This document shows, in pieces, positions 53,442 through 62,119 of a stretch of DNA of 64,000 nt. The first letter of the stretch is position 1, and each line of letters opens with the position of its first letter. This stretch comes from Afipia sp. GTDB lineage: Bacteria; Pseudomonadota; Alphaproteobacteria; Rhizobiales; Xanthobacteraceae. The position numbers were made by a program, and so were the translations under genes. The stretch is taken from assembly GCA_024508675.1 (NCBI GenBank), contig JANINQ010000008.1, forward strand, positions 1 to 64,000, written 5' to 3'. Under the pieces are notes generated by a model. The model saw only the letters and a list, made by a program, of their open reading frames with translations, did no database searches and was not told the DNA's origin.

Positions 53442-53473
53442 AGAGCGGGGACGGATTGTTCGTCTCCGCTCTC
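53442..53473 (+). terminator. Hairpin after the substrate-binding protein gene
   Basis: The arms agagcggggacg and cgtctccgctct pair over 12 bases with one G-T pair and a seven-base loop. There is no T-run after it, so it is a factor-dependent or weak terminator, or an mRNA stabiliser. Confidence 0.45.
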
Positions 53474-53481
53474 GACCGGAT

Positions 53482-53512
53482 GCCCGCCACGTCTTACCTG
53501 TAAGACGTGGAT
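53482..53512. repeat. Palindromic repeat remnant overlapping the helicase start
   Basis: A perfect 10-base stem (ccacgtctta/taagacgtgg, loop 4). The same inner arms, ccacgtct and agacgtgg, occur inside the full repeat at 56104-56190, so this is read as a reduced copy of the element that has lost its outer arms. The GTG start of the helicase lies in the right arm. Confidence 0.55.
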
Positions 53513-56056
53513 ACCAAGACCCCGACATCGCTTGATTTGCTGCCCGAGATTTTCCAGCGCTGGTTCGCCGCGCGGGGCTGGTCGCCGCGCGCGCATCAGC
53601 TCGATCTCCTGGGCAAAGCGCAGGAGGGCAGGTCCGCGCTGCTGATCGCGCCGACCGGCGCGGGCAAGACGCTGGCCGGGTTCCTGCCGACCCTTGTGGA
53701 ACTCGGGACCCCACGGCCGAAATCCGCCAGGACATTCTCCACCGGACGCGGCATCGCGCGCACCGGTGGCCTGCACACGCTGTATATTTCGCCGCTCAAG
53801 GCGCTGGCGGTGGACATCGCCCGCAATCTCGAGAAGCCCATTGCCGACATGAAGCTGCCGGTTCGGGTCGAGACCCGCACCGGCGACACGCCGGTGTCGC
53901 GGCGTCAGCGCCAGCGGCGCGATCCGCCGGACATTCTGCTCACTACGCCCGAACAGCTTGCGTTGCTGCTTTCATCCGACGATGCGCCCTATCTGTTCTC
54001 GTCGCTGAAGCGCATCGTGCTCGACGAACTGCATGCGCTGGTGACCTCGAAGCGCGGCGATCTACTCTCGCTCGGCCTTGCGCGGTTATGGCGGCTTGCG
54101 CCGCAGGCGACAACGGTCGGACTCTCGGCCACCGTCGCGAAGCCGGACGACCTGCGCCGCTATCTGATGCCGCAGATGGACGGCATCGAGTGCATGGCCG
54201 ATCTTGTCATTGCGGATGCGGGCGCGGCGCCCATTGTCGAGATGCTCGATACAAGAGAGCGGTTGCCATGGGCGGGGCATATGGCGCGTCATGCGCTTGG
54301 CGAGATCTATGATCTTATCAAGGCCAACAAGACCTCGCTGATGTTCGTCAATACCCGTGCGCAGGCCGAGATGCTGTTTCAGGATCTCTGGCGCGTCAAT
54401 GACGACGGACTTGCGATTGCACTTCATCATGGCTCGCTTGATGTCGCGCAGCGCCGCAAGGTCGAGGATGCGATGGCGGCGGGAAAATTGCGCGGCGTGG
54501 TCTGTACCTCGTCGCTTGATCTGGGCATCGACTGGGGCGACATCGATCTCGTCATCAATGTCGGCGCGCCGAAGGGTGCATCGCGGCTCATGCAGCGGAT
54601 CGGCCGGGCCAATCACCGGCTCGATGAACCTTCCCGCGCGGTGATGGTGCCGGCCAACCGTTTCGAGGTGCTGGAATGCCGCGCGGCCATCGATGCAGTG
54701 GCGGAGAATGCACAGGACACGCCGCCACAACGCACCGGATCTCTGGATGTGCTGGCGCAGCATGTTCTCGGCTGCGCCTGCGGTGAGCCATTTATCGCCG
54801 AGGATTTTTATAACGAGGTGCGTAGCGCCGCACCTTACACGAACCTGCCGCGAAGCGATTTAGATGACGTGATCGATTTTGTCGCGACCGGTGGTTATGC
54901 GCTGAAAAGTTACGAGCGTTTCGCGCGCATCAAGCAGGACAAGGCAGGCCGCTGGCGCGTGACGAATCCCAAGGTGCGGCAGAGCTACCGCCTCAACGTC
55001 GGCACCATTGTCGAAGAGCCGATGCTGAAGGTGAAGCTGATGCGCGGGCGTTCAAAGAGTTCTGGCTCGACCGGCGCCATCGCGCGGGGTGGACGAATGC
55101 TCGGTCAGATCGAGGAGTATTTCATCGAGGGACTGGTGCCGGGCGACACCTTTGTCTTCGGAGGCGAGGTGGTGCGTTACGAGGCCCTGATGGAAGACGA
55201 GGTTTACGTCTCGCGCAGCAACGACGCCAATGCCAAGGTCCCGTCCTATGCAGGCGGCAAGTTTCCCCTCTCCACTTATCTCGCCGAGCGCGTGCGTCTG
55301 CTGCTCGCGGATCAGCGCGCGTGGAAAGGATTGCCCGATCAGGTGCGTGAATGGCTTTCGCTGCAGGCAGCTTTCTCGCGCGTGCCGGGACCACGCGAAT
55401 TGATCGTGGAAACCTTTCCGCGCGCCGACAAGCATTATCTCGTCTGTTATCCGTTCGAAGGCCGCCTTGCGCATCAGACACTCGGAATGCTGCTGACGCG
55501 GCGGCTGGAGCGTGCGCGTGCCAAGCCACTCGGCTTCGTGGCCAATGAATATGCGCTGGCGGTGTGGTCGCTTGGCGACATGTCGGCGATGATCCGCAAT
55601 GACCGGCTTGATCTCGATGCGCTGTTCGATGCCGACATGCTGGGCGACGATCTCGAAGCATGGCTTGCGGAATCGGCGCTGATGAAGCGCACCTTCCGGA
55701 CCTGTGCGGTGATTTCGGGCCTGATTGCGCGGCGCTTTACCGGCGAGGAGAAATCGCGGCGGCAGGTGCTGTTCTCGACCGATCTGGTCTACGACGTGCT
55801 GCGCAAGCATCAGCCCGATCATGTGCTGCTCCGCGCGGCGCGGGCCGATGCCGCGACCGGCCTTTTGGATATTCGTCGCCTCAGCGATATGCTGGTCCGG
55901 ATCAAGGGCCGAATCACCCACAAGGAACTCGACCGGGTGTCGCCGCTCGCGGTGCCGGTGATGCTGGAAATCGGCCGCGAAGCGGTTTATGGCGAAGCAT
56001 CCGACGAGTTGCTGGCAGAAGCCGCCGAGGAACTCGTGAAAGAGGCGATGCCGTAG
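53507..56056 (+). CDS. Ligase-associated DNA damage response DEXH-box helicase (Lhr type)
   Basis: 849 residues from a GTG; an in-frame TAA lies 6 bases upstream, so the start cannot be further out (TTG 53537 is the next option). The superfamily 2 core has motif I LIAPTGAGKTLAG, motif II LDELHAL, motif III GLSATVA and motif VI QRIGRANHRLD, then the Lhr core domain with FEVLECRAAIDAV and the C-terminal winged and beta-rich region. It belongs to the ligase-associated repair set and is followed by the phosphoesterase. The start codon lies inside a palindrome. Confidence 0.93.
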   Translation: MDTKTPTSLDLLPEIFQRWFAARGWSPRAHQLDLLGKAQEGRSALLIAPTGAGKTLAGFLPTLVELGTPRPKSARTFSTGRGIARTGGLHTLYISPLKALAVDIARNLEKPIADMKLPVRVETRTGDTPVSRRQRQRRDPPDILLTTPEQLALLLSSDDAPYLFSSLKRIVLDELHALVTSKRGDLLSLGLARLWRLAPQATTVGLSATVAKPDDLRRYLMPQMDGIECMADLVIADAGAAPIVEMLDTRERLPWAGHMARHALGEIYDLIKANKTSLMFVNTRAQAEMLFQDLWRVNDDGLAIALHHGSLDVAQRRKVEDAMAAGKLRGVVCTSSLDLGIDWGDIDLVINVGAPKGASRLMQRIGRANHRLDEPSRAVMVPANRFEVLECRAAIDAVAENAQDTPPQRTGSLDVLAQHVLGCACGEPFIAEDFYNEVRSAAPYTNLPRSDLDDVIDFVATGGYALKSYERFARIKQDKAGRWRVTNPKVRQSYRLNVGTIVEEPMLKVKLMRGRSKSSGSTGAIARGGRMLGQIEEYFIEGLVPGDTFVFGGEVVRYEALMEDEVYVSRSNDANAKVPSYAGGKFPLSTYLAERVRLLLADQRAWKGLPDQVREWLSLQAAFSRVPGPRELIVETFPRADKHYLVCYPFEGRLAHQTLGMLLTRRLERARAKPLGFVANEYALAVWSLGDMSAMIRNDRLDLDALFDADMLGDDLEAWLAESALMKRTFRTCAVISGLIARRFTGEEKSRRQVLFSTDLVYDVLRKHQPDHVLLRAARADAATGLLDIRRLSDMLVRIKGRITHKELDRVSPLAVPVMLEIGREAVYGEASDELLAEAAEELVKEAMP

Positions 56057-56103
56057 AATTCAGAAATCACGATGAATTTGTTTCGCTCTCATGTACCTAC
56101 ACC

Positions 56104-56190
56104 GTCATGCCCGGCCTTGTGCCGGGCATCCACGTCTTTCTGTTTGCCGAAGAGAAGACGTGGATGGCCGGGACGAGCCCGGCCATGACG
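56104..56190. repeat. Palindromic intergenic repeat, copy B (full)
   Basis: The element begins gtcatgcccggcc and ends cccggccatgacg. It has a left hairpin (atgcccggc/gccgggcat), a middle hairpin whose arms are catccacgtctt and aagacgtggatg, and a right hairpin atggccggg (56164-56172) paired with cccggccat (56178-56186). Its outer arms match copy A at 847-933. Its final atg is the start codon of the phosphoesterase. Confidence 0.8.
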
Positions 56191-56883
56191 AAAGAGAACG
56201 TAGCCCTTCGCCTGTCTTCCGAGCGAGTGACTGTCGCCGGTGTGACCTTCACGGCGGACCTTGCGGGCGCGTTGTTCTGGGAAGAAGAACGGCTGCTGGT
56301 TGTCTCCGATCTGCATCTGGAAAAGGGATCGAGCTTCGCGCAACGTGGCGTGCTGCTGCCCCCGTTCGATACCGCTGCGACGCTGGCGCAACTGGGCGCG
56401 GTGATCGCGCGGCATGATCCGCGCGCAGTCATTGCGCTGGGAGACAGTTTTCACGATCGCGAGGCGCATGAACGATTGTCGCCGGATGATCGCGATGCGC
56501 TATCTGCCCTGCAGGCGCGGCGGGACTGGATCTGGATTTCCGGCAATCACGATCCCGCTTTGCCGCGTGATTTTGGCGGCACGGTCGCGGATGAAGTTGC
56601 GATCGGCCCGATCGTGTTTCGTCATGAGCCGACTGGCGCTGTCGGTGAGATTGCGGGACACCTTCATCCGAAAGCGCGCGTCTCGACGCGCGGGCGTTCG
56701 GTGGAACGGCGCTGCTTTGCCAGTGACGGAGAGCGGGCGGTGATGCCGGCCTTCGGTGCCTATACCGGCGGCCTCAGCATTCGCGACGTGGCCTTTGCGG
56801 CGATCTTCCAGACGCTCGCTTTCACGGCCCATGTGCTGGGTGATCGCAAGGTTCACAGCATCGCGGCGGCGCGCTGTTACTAA
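56185..56883 (+). CDS. pdeM: Ligase-associated DNA damage response endonuclease/phosphoesterase
   Basis: 232 residues from the ATG at 56185. The calcineurin-like fold has VVSDLHLEKGSS (first metal Asp and His), ALGDSFHD, WISGNHDP and the C-terminal HLHPKA His pair. It is the phosphoesterase of the ligase-associated repair set and follows the helicase with 128 bases between. The longer frame that continues upstream overlaps the helicase and crosses a repeat, so it is rejected. There is no ribosome-binding site and the ATG is inside a palindrome; GTG 56227 is an alternative start. Confidence 0.9.
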   Translation: MTKENVALRLSSERVTVAGVTFTADLAGALFWEEERLLVVSDLHLEKGSSFAQRGVLLPPFDTAATLAQLGAVIARHDPRAVIALGDSFHDREAHERLSPDDRDALSALQARRDWIWISGNHDPALPRDFGGTVADEVAIGPIVFRHEPTGAVGEIAGHLHPKARVSTRGRSVERRCFASDGERAVMPAFGAYTGGLSIRDVAFAAIFQTLAFTAHVLGDRKVHSIAAARCY

Positions 56884-56889
56884 CTCTCT

Positions 56890-57753
56890 TTACGCTGCCT
56901 TCGCCTGCACGCTGCTGCAGAATTCCGCGAGCCGGTCGGCAAGCCGCAGCGTGGCGGGACTTGCGTCCGGCGACGCCATCAGCGCCACTTCGGTCTTGTC
57001 GATGGGCGCGAAGCCGTCTTTCGCAGTCAGAACCTGATGGTCGGCCCTGATGGCGATCTCCGACAGAATGCTCAGGCCAAGTCCCGCGGCGACGGCCGCC
57101 TGAATGCCAGCCAAATTCGAACTGGTATATGACATGTGCCACGCGCGTCCGGTGCTTTCGATCGCGTGAATCGCGCCGGCGCGGTAGAGGCAGCCCGGTG
57201 GGAAACCGATCAGCGGAATTGAGGTGACGTCGGGATTGATGGGATGTGCCTTGCTGGTCACCCAGTGGATGCGCTCCGGCCACACCGCGATGCCGTCTTT
57301 CTCGCCAGCGGCGCGCTTGAGCAACGCCAGATCGATCTCGCCCCGATCGAGAAAGCGGCGCAGATTGGCGCTCTGATCGGCGCGGACATCGAGGCGCATG
57401 CCAGGATGCGAACGCGAGAAACTCGCCAGCAGCTTGGTCAGGCGCGCGGCCGCGAAATCTTCCGGAATGCCGAGCCGCACCACGCCCTGATGATCGGGCT
57501 GCGCGAGCACGTCGCGTGCTTCTTCCGCGAGCGACAGAAGCCGTCGTGCATAGGAGAGAAGGCGCTCACCCGCTTCCGTCGGCGTCACATCCTTGCCGTC
57601 GCGATTGAGCAGGACCTGGCCGAGATCGTCTTCCAGTCGTTTGATCTGCTGGCTCACGGTTGATTGCGTGCGGTGGACCCGCTCGCCAGCACGCGTGAAG
57701 CCTTTCGACTCCACGACAGAGACAAAGCTGCGCAACAGGTCGAGATCAAGCAT
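56890..57753 (-). CDS. LysR family transcriptional regulator
   Basis: 287 residues from the ATG at 57753 (MLDLDLLRSFVSVVESKGFTR), the usual LysR start; ATG 57765 and 57795 are also in frame. The winged helix-turn-helix spans about 5-62 (VHRTQSTVSQQIKRLEDDLG) and a substrate-binding-fold effector domain follows. It is divergent from the EamA transporter, with a small dyad atgattttatcat at 57783-57795 between them, so it probably controls the transporter. Confidence 0.9.
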   Translation of the reverse strand: MLDLDLLRSFVSVVESKGFTRAGERVHRTQSTVSQQIKRLEDDLGQVLLNRDGKDVTPTEAGERLLSYARRLLSLAEEARDVLAQPDHQGVVRLGIPEDFAAARLTKLLASFSRSHPGMRLDVRADQSANLRRFLDRGEIDLALLKRAAGEKDGIAVWPERIHWVTSKAHPINPDVTSIPLIGFPPGCLYRAGAIHAIESTGRAWHMSYTSSNLAGIQAAVAAGLGLSILSEIAIRADHQVLTAKDGFAPIDKTEVALMASPDASPATLRLADRLAEFCSSVQAKAA

Positions 57754-57782
57754 GGGGCTTATCATTCGAAAATCCACTGATG

Positions 57783-57795
57783 ATGATTTTATCAT
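57783..57795. promoter_or_regulatory. Candidate LysR operator between the LysR and EamA genes
   Basis: The dyad atga-ttтta-tcat lies 30 bases upstream of the LysR start in the divergent intergenic region. The arms are only 4 bases, so this is a weak call based mainly on position. Confidence 0.3.
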
Positions 57796-57849
57796 TTAAT
57801 TTCCAAATGACAAGGCGCGAGCCTAGACCGGTGGGCAAGGAGAACCACG

Positions 57850-58764
57850 ATGACCATCGCCGCGCCCGTTGTTCCGTCCCGCCTGTCATTCAATACCTTG
57901 CCGCTCGCCATCGCCCTGTTTTGCCTGCTGTGGAGTTTTGCCTTTGTCGCGGGAAAGGTCGGCGTCACGTATTGTCCGCCGCTGATCCTGCTTGCTGCGC
58001 GGTTTTCGCTCGCGGGCATCCTGATTCTCGGGTTCACAGGCCTGCGCGGCGGCTGGTCGCTGTCGCGCCGCGACGTTGTGGCCTTTGCCGTAATCGGCAT
58101 CGCCAACAACGCGCTGTATCTCGGGCTCGGTTATACCGGGTTGAAGACGGTCTCGGCCGGGCTCGGCGGCCTGATCGTCAGCACCAACCCGGTGTTCACC
58201 GCTATCTTTGCCGCGCTGTTTCTTGGCGAGGCGCTGACATGGCGCAAGGTCGCCGGATTGCTGCTCGGCGTGGCGGGCGTGGCCATGATCGTGTGGCACC
58301 GCGTCGGTGCCGGGACGGACAGCGCCGATGGAATCGTATTCACGCTGGCGTCACTGGCCTCCATCGTTACCGGCACCATCCTGTTCAAGGTGCTGGCGCC
58401 GAAAGGAAGCCTGTGGGTCGGCAATGGCGTGCAGAATCTCGCCGCCGGCATCGTGCTGATCCCGTTTGCGGCGGCGTTTTCCAGTGTCAGCGATATCGTG
58501 CCGAACTGGCAGTTGCTCGGTGCGTTCGCCTATCTCGTCCTGCTTGGCTCGATCCTGTCCTATGTGCTGTGGTTTTATCTGCTGAAAGTATGCGGAGCGA
58601 CCGCAGCCAGCGCCTATCACTTCCTGATGCCGCCGCTTGGGATGCTGTTCGCGTGGATGGTGCTCGGCGAGCACGTCGCAGCCTGGGATCTGCTTGGCAT
58701 CATTCCGGTCGCGCTCGGGATCTATCTGGTGACCCGGTCGTCTGTGTCGTCAATCAAGGCATGA
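57850..58764 (+). CDS. EamA (DMT) family transporter
   Basis: 304 residues with ten transmembrane helices in two EamA repeats. The first repeat has LLWSFAFVAGKVGVTYCPPLILLAARF and the second begins near VFTLASLASIVTGTILFKVL. Members export amino acids or other metabolites. It is divergent from a LysR-type gene, a common pairing for regulated exporters. A 12-base hairpin follows the stop. Confidence 0.9.
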   Translation: MTIAAPVVPSRLSFNTLPLAIALFCLLWSFAFVAGKVGVTYCPPLILLAARFSLAGILILGFTGLRGGWSLSRRDVVAFAVIGIANNALYLGLGYTGLKTVSAGLGGLIVSTNPVFTAIFAALFLGEALTWRKVAGLLLGVAGVAMIVWHRVGAGTDSADGIVFTLASLASIVTGTILFKVLAPKGSLWVGNGVQNLAAGIVLIPFAAAFSSVSDIVPNWQLLGAFAYLVLLGSILSYVLWFYLLKVCGATAASAYHFLMPPLGMLFAWMVLGEHVAAWDLLGIIPVALGIYLVTRSSVSSIKA

Positions 58765-58795
58765 TTTGATTTGCCCCATGGACGGCGATCTGCCA

Positions 58796-58830
58796 TCCCG
58801 CCAGACTTCGTGGAACCGAGTCTGGCGGGA
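58796..58830 (+). terminator. Hairpin after the EamA gene
   Basis: Perfect arms tcccgccagact and agtctggcggga (12 bases) around an 11-base loop. It lacks a T-run, so it may end transcription with a factor, or act in the leader of the NRAMP-related gene that starts 30 bases later. Confidence 0.45.
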
Positions 58831-58859
58831 GCCGTTATCGGTCGCGGCTGGATACGGGC

Positions 58860-60194
58860 ATGACACATCGCAGGGTCGATCATCGGAAGACGGCGCATCC
58901 GGACAACGGGGCGCACCACGAGAAGAAGCCTGAGCCGTTCAGCCTGCGCGGCTTTCTGAAAACACTCGGCCCCGGCCTTGTCACGGGGGCCTCGGACGAT
59001 GATCCCTCCGGGATCGGCACATACAGCCAAGCGGGCGCGCAGCTCAGCTACGGCATCGGCTGGACCATGCTGCTGACCTTTCCGCTCATGGTCGCGATTC
59101 AGGATATTTCGGCGCGTGTCGGGCGCGTCACCGGTTTGGGAATCGCCGGAAATGTCTGCCGATATTATCCGGCCTGGGTGCTGAACATCATCGTTGCGCT
59201 GCTGTTCATTGCCAACACGATCAACATCGCGGCCGATCTTGCCGCGATGGGCGATGCGCTCAAGCTTCTGATCGGCGGCCCCGGCTTTCTCTATGTGCTG
59301 GTGTTCGGTGTCGCTTCGACGGTCGCGCAGATCTTTCTCGATTACAAACGCTACAGCGCCGTATTGAAATGGCTGACCCTCAGCCTGTTCTCCTATGTGG
59401 CCGCGCTCGCGGTCACAAAGGTCTCATGGGGCGATGCCTTGTACGGGATCGGCGTTCCTCATGTGCAGTGGACGTCCACGTTCCTGACCACGCTGGTTGC
59501 AATTCTGGGCACCACCATCTCGCCCTATCTGTTTTTCTGGCAGGCCTCTCAGGAGGCGGAAGAGCAGCGCATCGACGCCAGGAAGCAGCCGCTGACGGAG
59601 AAGCACTACGGCGCGCAGAGCGAGTTTCGCCGCATCCGCGCCGACACCGTGGTCGGCATGGCCTTCTCGAATCTGATCGCACTTTCGATCATCATCACGG
59701 CGGCCGCGACACTGAACGCGAGCGGCAAAACCGATATCGAAACATCGGCGCAGGCCGCGGAAGCGTTGAAGCCGATTGCCGGAGATTTTGCGGAGTTCAT
59801 CTTCGCGCTCGGCATCATCGGCACCGGCCTGCTGGCCGTGCCCGTGCTGGCAGGTTCAGCCGCCTATGCCATTGGCGAGGGTCGCAAGTGGACTGTCGGG
59901 CTGGCGCGCAAGCCGCGCGAAGCCGCCGCGTTCTACGGCGTGCTGGCGCTGTCGGCAGGTATCGGCATCGCCCTGAACTTCACGCCGATCAATCCCATCT
60001 CGGCATTATACTGGAGTGCAGTCATCAATGGTGTGCTGGCCGTGCCGGTGATGATTTTGCTGATGATGATGGCGCGCCGCCGCGACGTCATGAGCAGATT
60101 TGTCGTCACCGGGCCGCTCTACTGGCTGGGATGGCTGTCGACGGCGGCGATGGGCGTTTGCGTCGTTGCGATGGCCGTCGGATTCTTCGTTTAG
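58860..60194 (+). CDS. NRAMP-related divalent metal cation transporter
   Basis: 444 residues, about eleven transmembrane helices after a charged N-terminus. The overall pattern is that of the NRAMP family, but the first-helix DPGN motif reads DPSG and the sixth-helix MPHN motif reads SPYLFFW. Those residues bind transition metals in true NRAMP proteins. Bacterial NRAMP-related members lacking them have been described as magnesium transporters, so Mg2+ rather than Mn2+ or Fe2+ may be the substrate. The start is the first ATG; a later start after the charged stretch is possible. Confidence 0.82.
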   Translation: MTHRRVDHRKTAHPDNGAHHEKKPEPFSLRGFLKTLGPGLVTGASDDDPSGIGTYSQAGAQLSYGIGWTMLLTFPLMVAIQDISARVGRVTGLGIAGNVCRYYPAWVLNIIVALLFIANTINIAADLAAMGDALKLLIGGPGFLYVLVFGVASTVAQIFLDYKRYSAVLKWLTLSLFSYVAALAVTKVSWGDALYGIGVPHVQWTSTFLTTLVAILGTTISPYLFFWQASQEAEEQRIDARKQPLTEKHYGAQSEFRRIRADTVVGMAFSNLIALSIIITAAATLNASGKTDIETSAQAAEALKPIAGDFAEFIFALGIIGTGLLAVPVLAGSAAYAIGEGRKWTVGLARKPREAAAFYGVLALSAGIGIALNFTPINPISALYWSAVINGVLAVPVMILLMMMARRRDVMSRFVVTGPLYWLGWLSTAAMGVCVVAMAVGFFV

Positions 60195-60973
60195 TCCCTG
60201 CGGAAGATGATGGACGCGAGCCATCCGGTCATGATCGCCATCATGGCGGTGGCAAGGCCGTACAGCAGTTCGTGATAGCGCGCCGAATTGGCGACGAACT
60301 GTTCGAAGCCGACCTTGACGATCTCGAAGGCGGTCTCGGTTTTCGTAATGAATGCGCCATTGGCGAAAAGTTTGATGTCGATGGTGTAAGTGCCGGTGGT
60401 CACCTCCGCCGGCAGGGGAATGCCGGTGCGGAACAGGGTTGGCGTCAGGAAGGTCAGCGCACTGGTCTGTTCGCGGTAAAGCCCGTGCTCGGTGCGAAGC
60501 CGCACGAACGATGAGCGGAACGGGTCGCTGGCGACAGTGTTGGCGATGTCGGGCCCCATGCGCTGCGGCAACGGGAAACTGGCCAGTCCGATTTGTTGCC
60601 GCCGTTGCACATCCGGTGCGGCGATGTCGTCGATCGGGCGGTTGGAGAAAATACCGAGATAGGACGGGACCTGGATGAATTCGCGGGAGTCGACATTCAC
60701 CCAGATGCCGAGCTTGCGTTCCTTGCGGCGGGTGACCATGTCGGCGCGGGGGCCGCTGACCGTCACCACGATGTCATAGGCGGTGCCCGGCGGCTTCGAT
60801 TTGCTGTCGCGTTCGATCGAGCCGAACAGAACCAGTTCCTCACCGGAATAGTTCGGCGTCACCGTAATCCGATGGTTGGACACCGAGACGATCAGGTTCT
60901 CGGCCCGCGTACTCTCGCCGGCTCCAAGGAAGAGCAGCAGCGCGGCAGCGAAGATGGATGCGCGCGCCATCAT
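60191..60973 (-). CDS. TIGR02186 family protein
   Basis: 260 residues from the ATG at 60973, which overlaps the stop of the exporter gene by 4 bases; the much longer frame upstream is antisense shadow. A signal peptide (about 1-24) is followed by a beta-rich periplasmic domain, with ITVTPNYSGEELVLFGSIERD and TGTYTIDIKLF, and a C-terminal transmembrane helix (about 237-256). The family is conserved in Alphaproteobacteria, typically next to TauE/SafE genes; the function is unknown. Coupling to the exporter suggests a partner role. Confidence 0.88.
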   Translation of the reverse strand: MMARASIFAAALLLFLGAGESTRAENLIVSVSNHRITVTPNYSGEELVLFGSIERDSKSKPPGTAYDIVVTVSGPRADMVTRRKERKLGIWVNVDSREFIQVPSYLGIFSNRPIDDIAAPDVQRRQQIGLASFPLPQRMGPDIANTVASDPFRSSFVRLRTEHGLYREQTSALTFLTPTLFRTGIPLPAEVTTGTYTIDIKLFANGAFITKTETAFEIVKVGFEQFVANSARYHELLYGLATAMMAIMTGWLASIIFRRD

Positions 60974-61896
60974 CCGCCGATCCCCAGATCGCGGATGGAG
61001 TAAAGTTCGCCAGGCTGGATCACGAGTTCGATGGCAAAGCGGATACCGACCGAAAGAATCAGAAGACCGAGCAACAGGCGCAGATGTTCGCCGCGGATGC
61101 GCTGGCCGGCCCGTGCGCCGAACTGCGCCCCGAAGACCCCGCCGACCATCAGCATCAGCGCCAGCACCGCGTCGACGAGATGATTGGTGACCGCATGCAG
61201 CACTGTCGCGACCACCATCGTCACCAGCGTCAGCACCATCGCCGAGCCGATCACGGTGAAGGTGGGAACCCGGAGCACGTAGATCATGATCGGGATCAGT
61301 AGAAAGCTGCCGCCCACACCCATGATGGCGCCGAGAAAGCCGACAAAAAGTCCGACTGCCAGGATCGGAATGACAGACAGATAGATCTTGGAACGCTTGA
61401 AGCGCATCTTCAGCGGCAGGCCGAGAATCCATCCCTGAGCCCGCACGCGGCGAGTGACCGTGGTATCGCCGCGCCGTGAGCGAAGAATGGCGCGCAGGCC
61501 TTCCAGAAACATCAGCGTGCCGACGGCGGTCAGCAGCACCACGTAAGACAGCGCGATGATGAGGTCGAGTTGCCCGACTGATCGCAGCAGCGAGAAAATC
61601 CAGACGCCCAGCGCGGTGCCGGTGACACCGCCACACAGCAGCACCAGGCAGAGCGCGGGGTCGATCGCTCGTTTGCGCCAGTAAGACAGCGCTCCGGAGA
61701 ACGAGGATGCGGCCATGTGGCTGGAAACCGAGGCAACAGCCACCGCAGGCGAGATGCCGAGGAAAATGAGAAGCGGCGTCATCAGGAAGCCGCCGCCGAT
61801 TCCGAACATGCCGGACACGAAGCCGACCGCAGCGCCCAGCCCAAGGATGAGGAATACGTTGATCGGAATGTCGGCGATCGGGAGGAAGAGCTGCAC
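60970..61896 (-). CDS. TauE/SafE family sulfite exporter-like protein
   Basis: 308 residues with eight or nine transmembrane helices. The paired family repeats are GLGAAVGFVSGMFGIGGGFLMTPLLIFLG and VGLFVGFLGAIMGVGGSFLLIPIMIYVL. TauE/SafE proteins are thought to export sulfite, sulfonates or organosulfur compounds. The TIGR02186 gene overlaps its stop. The 223-base region upstream, with the PodJ-like gene beyond, should hold the promoter. Confidence 0.92.
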   Translation of the reverse strand: MQLFLPIADIPINVFLILGLGAAVGFVSGMFGIGGGFLMTPLLIFLGISPAVAVASVSSHMAASSFSGALSYWRKRAIDPALCLVLLCGGVTGTALGVWIFSLLRSVGQLDLIIALSYVVLLTAVGTLMFLEGLRAILRSRRGDTTVTRRVRAQGWILGLPLKMRFKRSKIYLSVIPILAVGLFVGFLGAIMGVGGSFLLIPIMIYVLRVPTFTVIGSAMVLTLVTMVVATVLHAVTNHLVDAVLALMLMVGGVFGAQFGARAGQRIRGEHLRLLLGLLILSVGIRFAIELVIQPGELYSIRDLGIGG

Positions 61897-62119
61897 GCGC
61901 GTTCGCTTGATGTCTGGCGCGAGCCGCGATGCGCCCGCGCGGGATGAAGTCGCCGCGACGCGGGGTATGCGCCGCGCCCCTGCTTACCTGAAATCGTCGC
62001 CGGTTGGGGTAAAGATTTAGCCAGCGGCCGCCAATGCAGGCCGATTTTCAGGTTGCGTCGGTGGTTAATCTTAACGCGCGGGAATCGGGGTCATGTTGCG
62101 GTCGGGACCGCGAATGGCG

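Noticed and set aside
55660..56184. Upstream extension of the phosphoesterase frame
   Set aside because: It overlaps the helicase in another frame and crosses the palindromic repeat; the calcineurin-like domain begins after 56185.
60974..61636. N-terminal extension of the TIGR02186 frame
   Set aside because: This part is a shadow of the TauE/SafE gene in another frame; the signal peptide begins at 60973.
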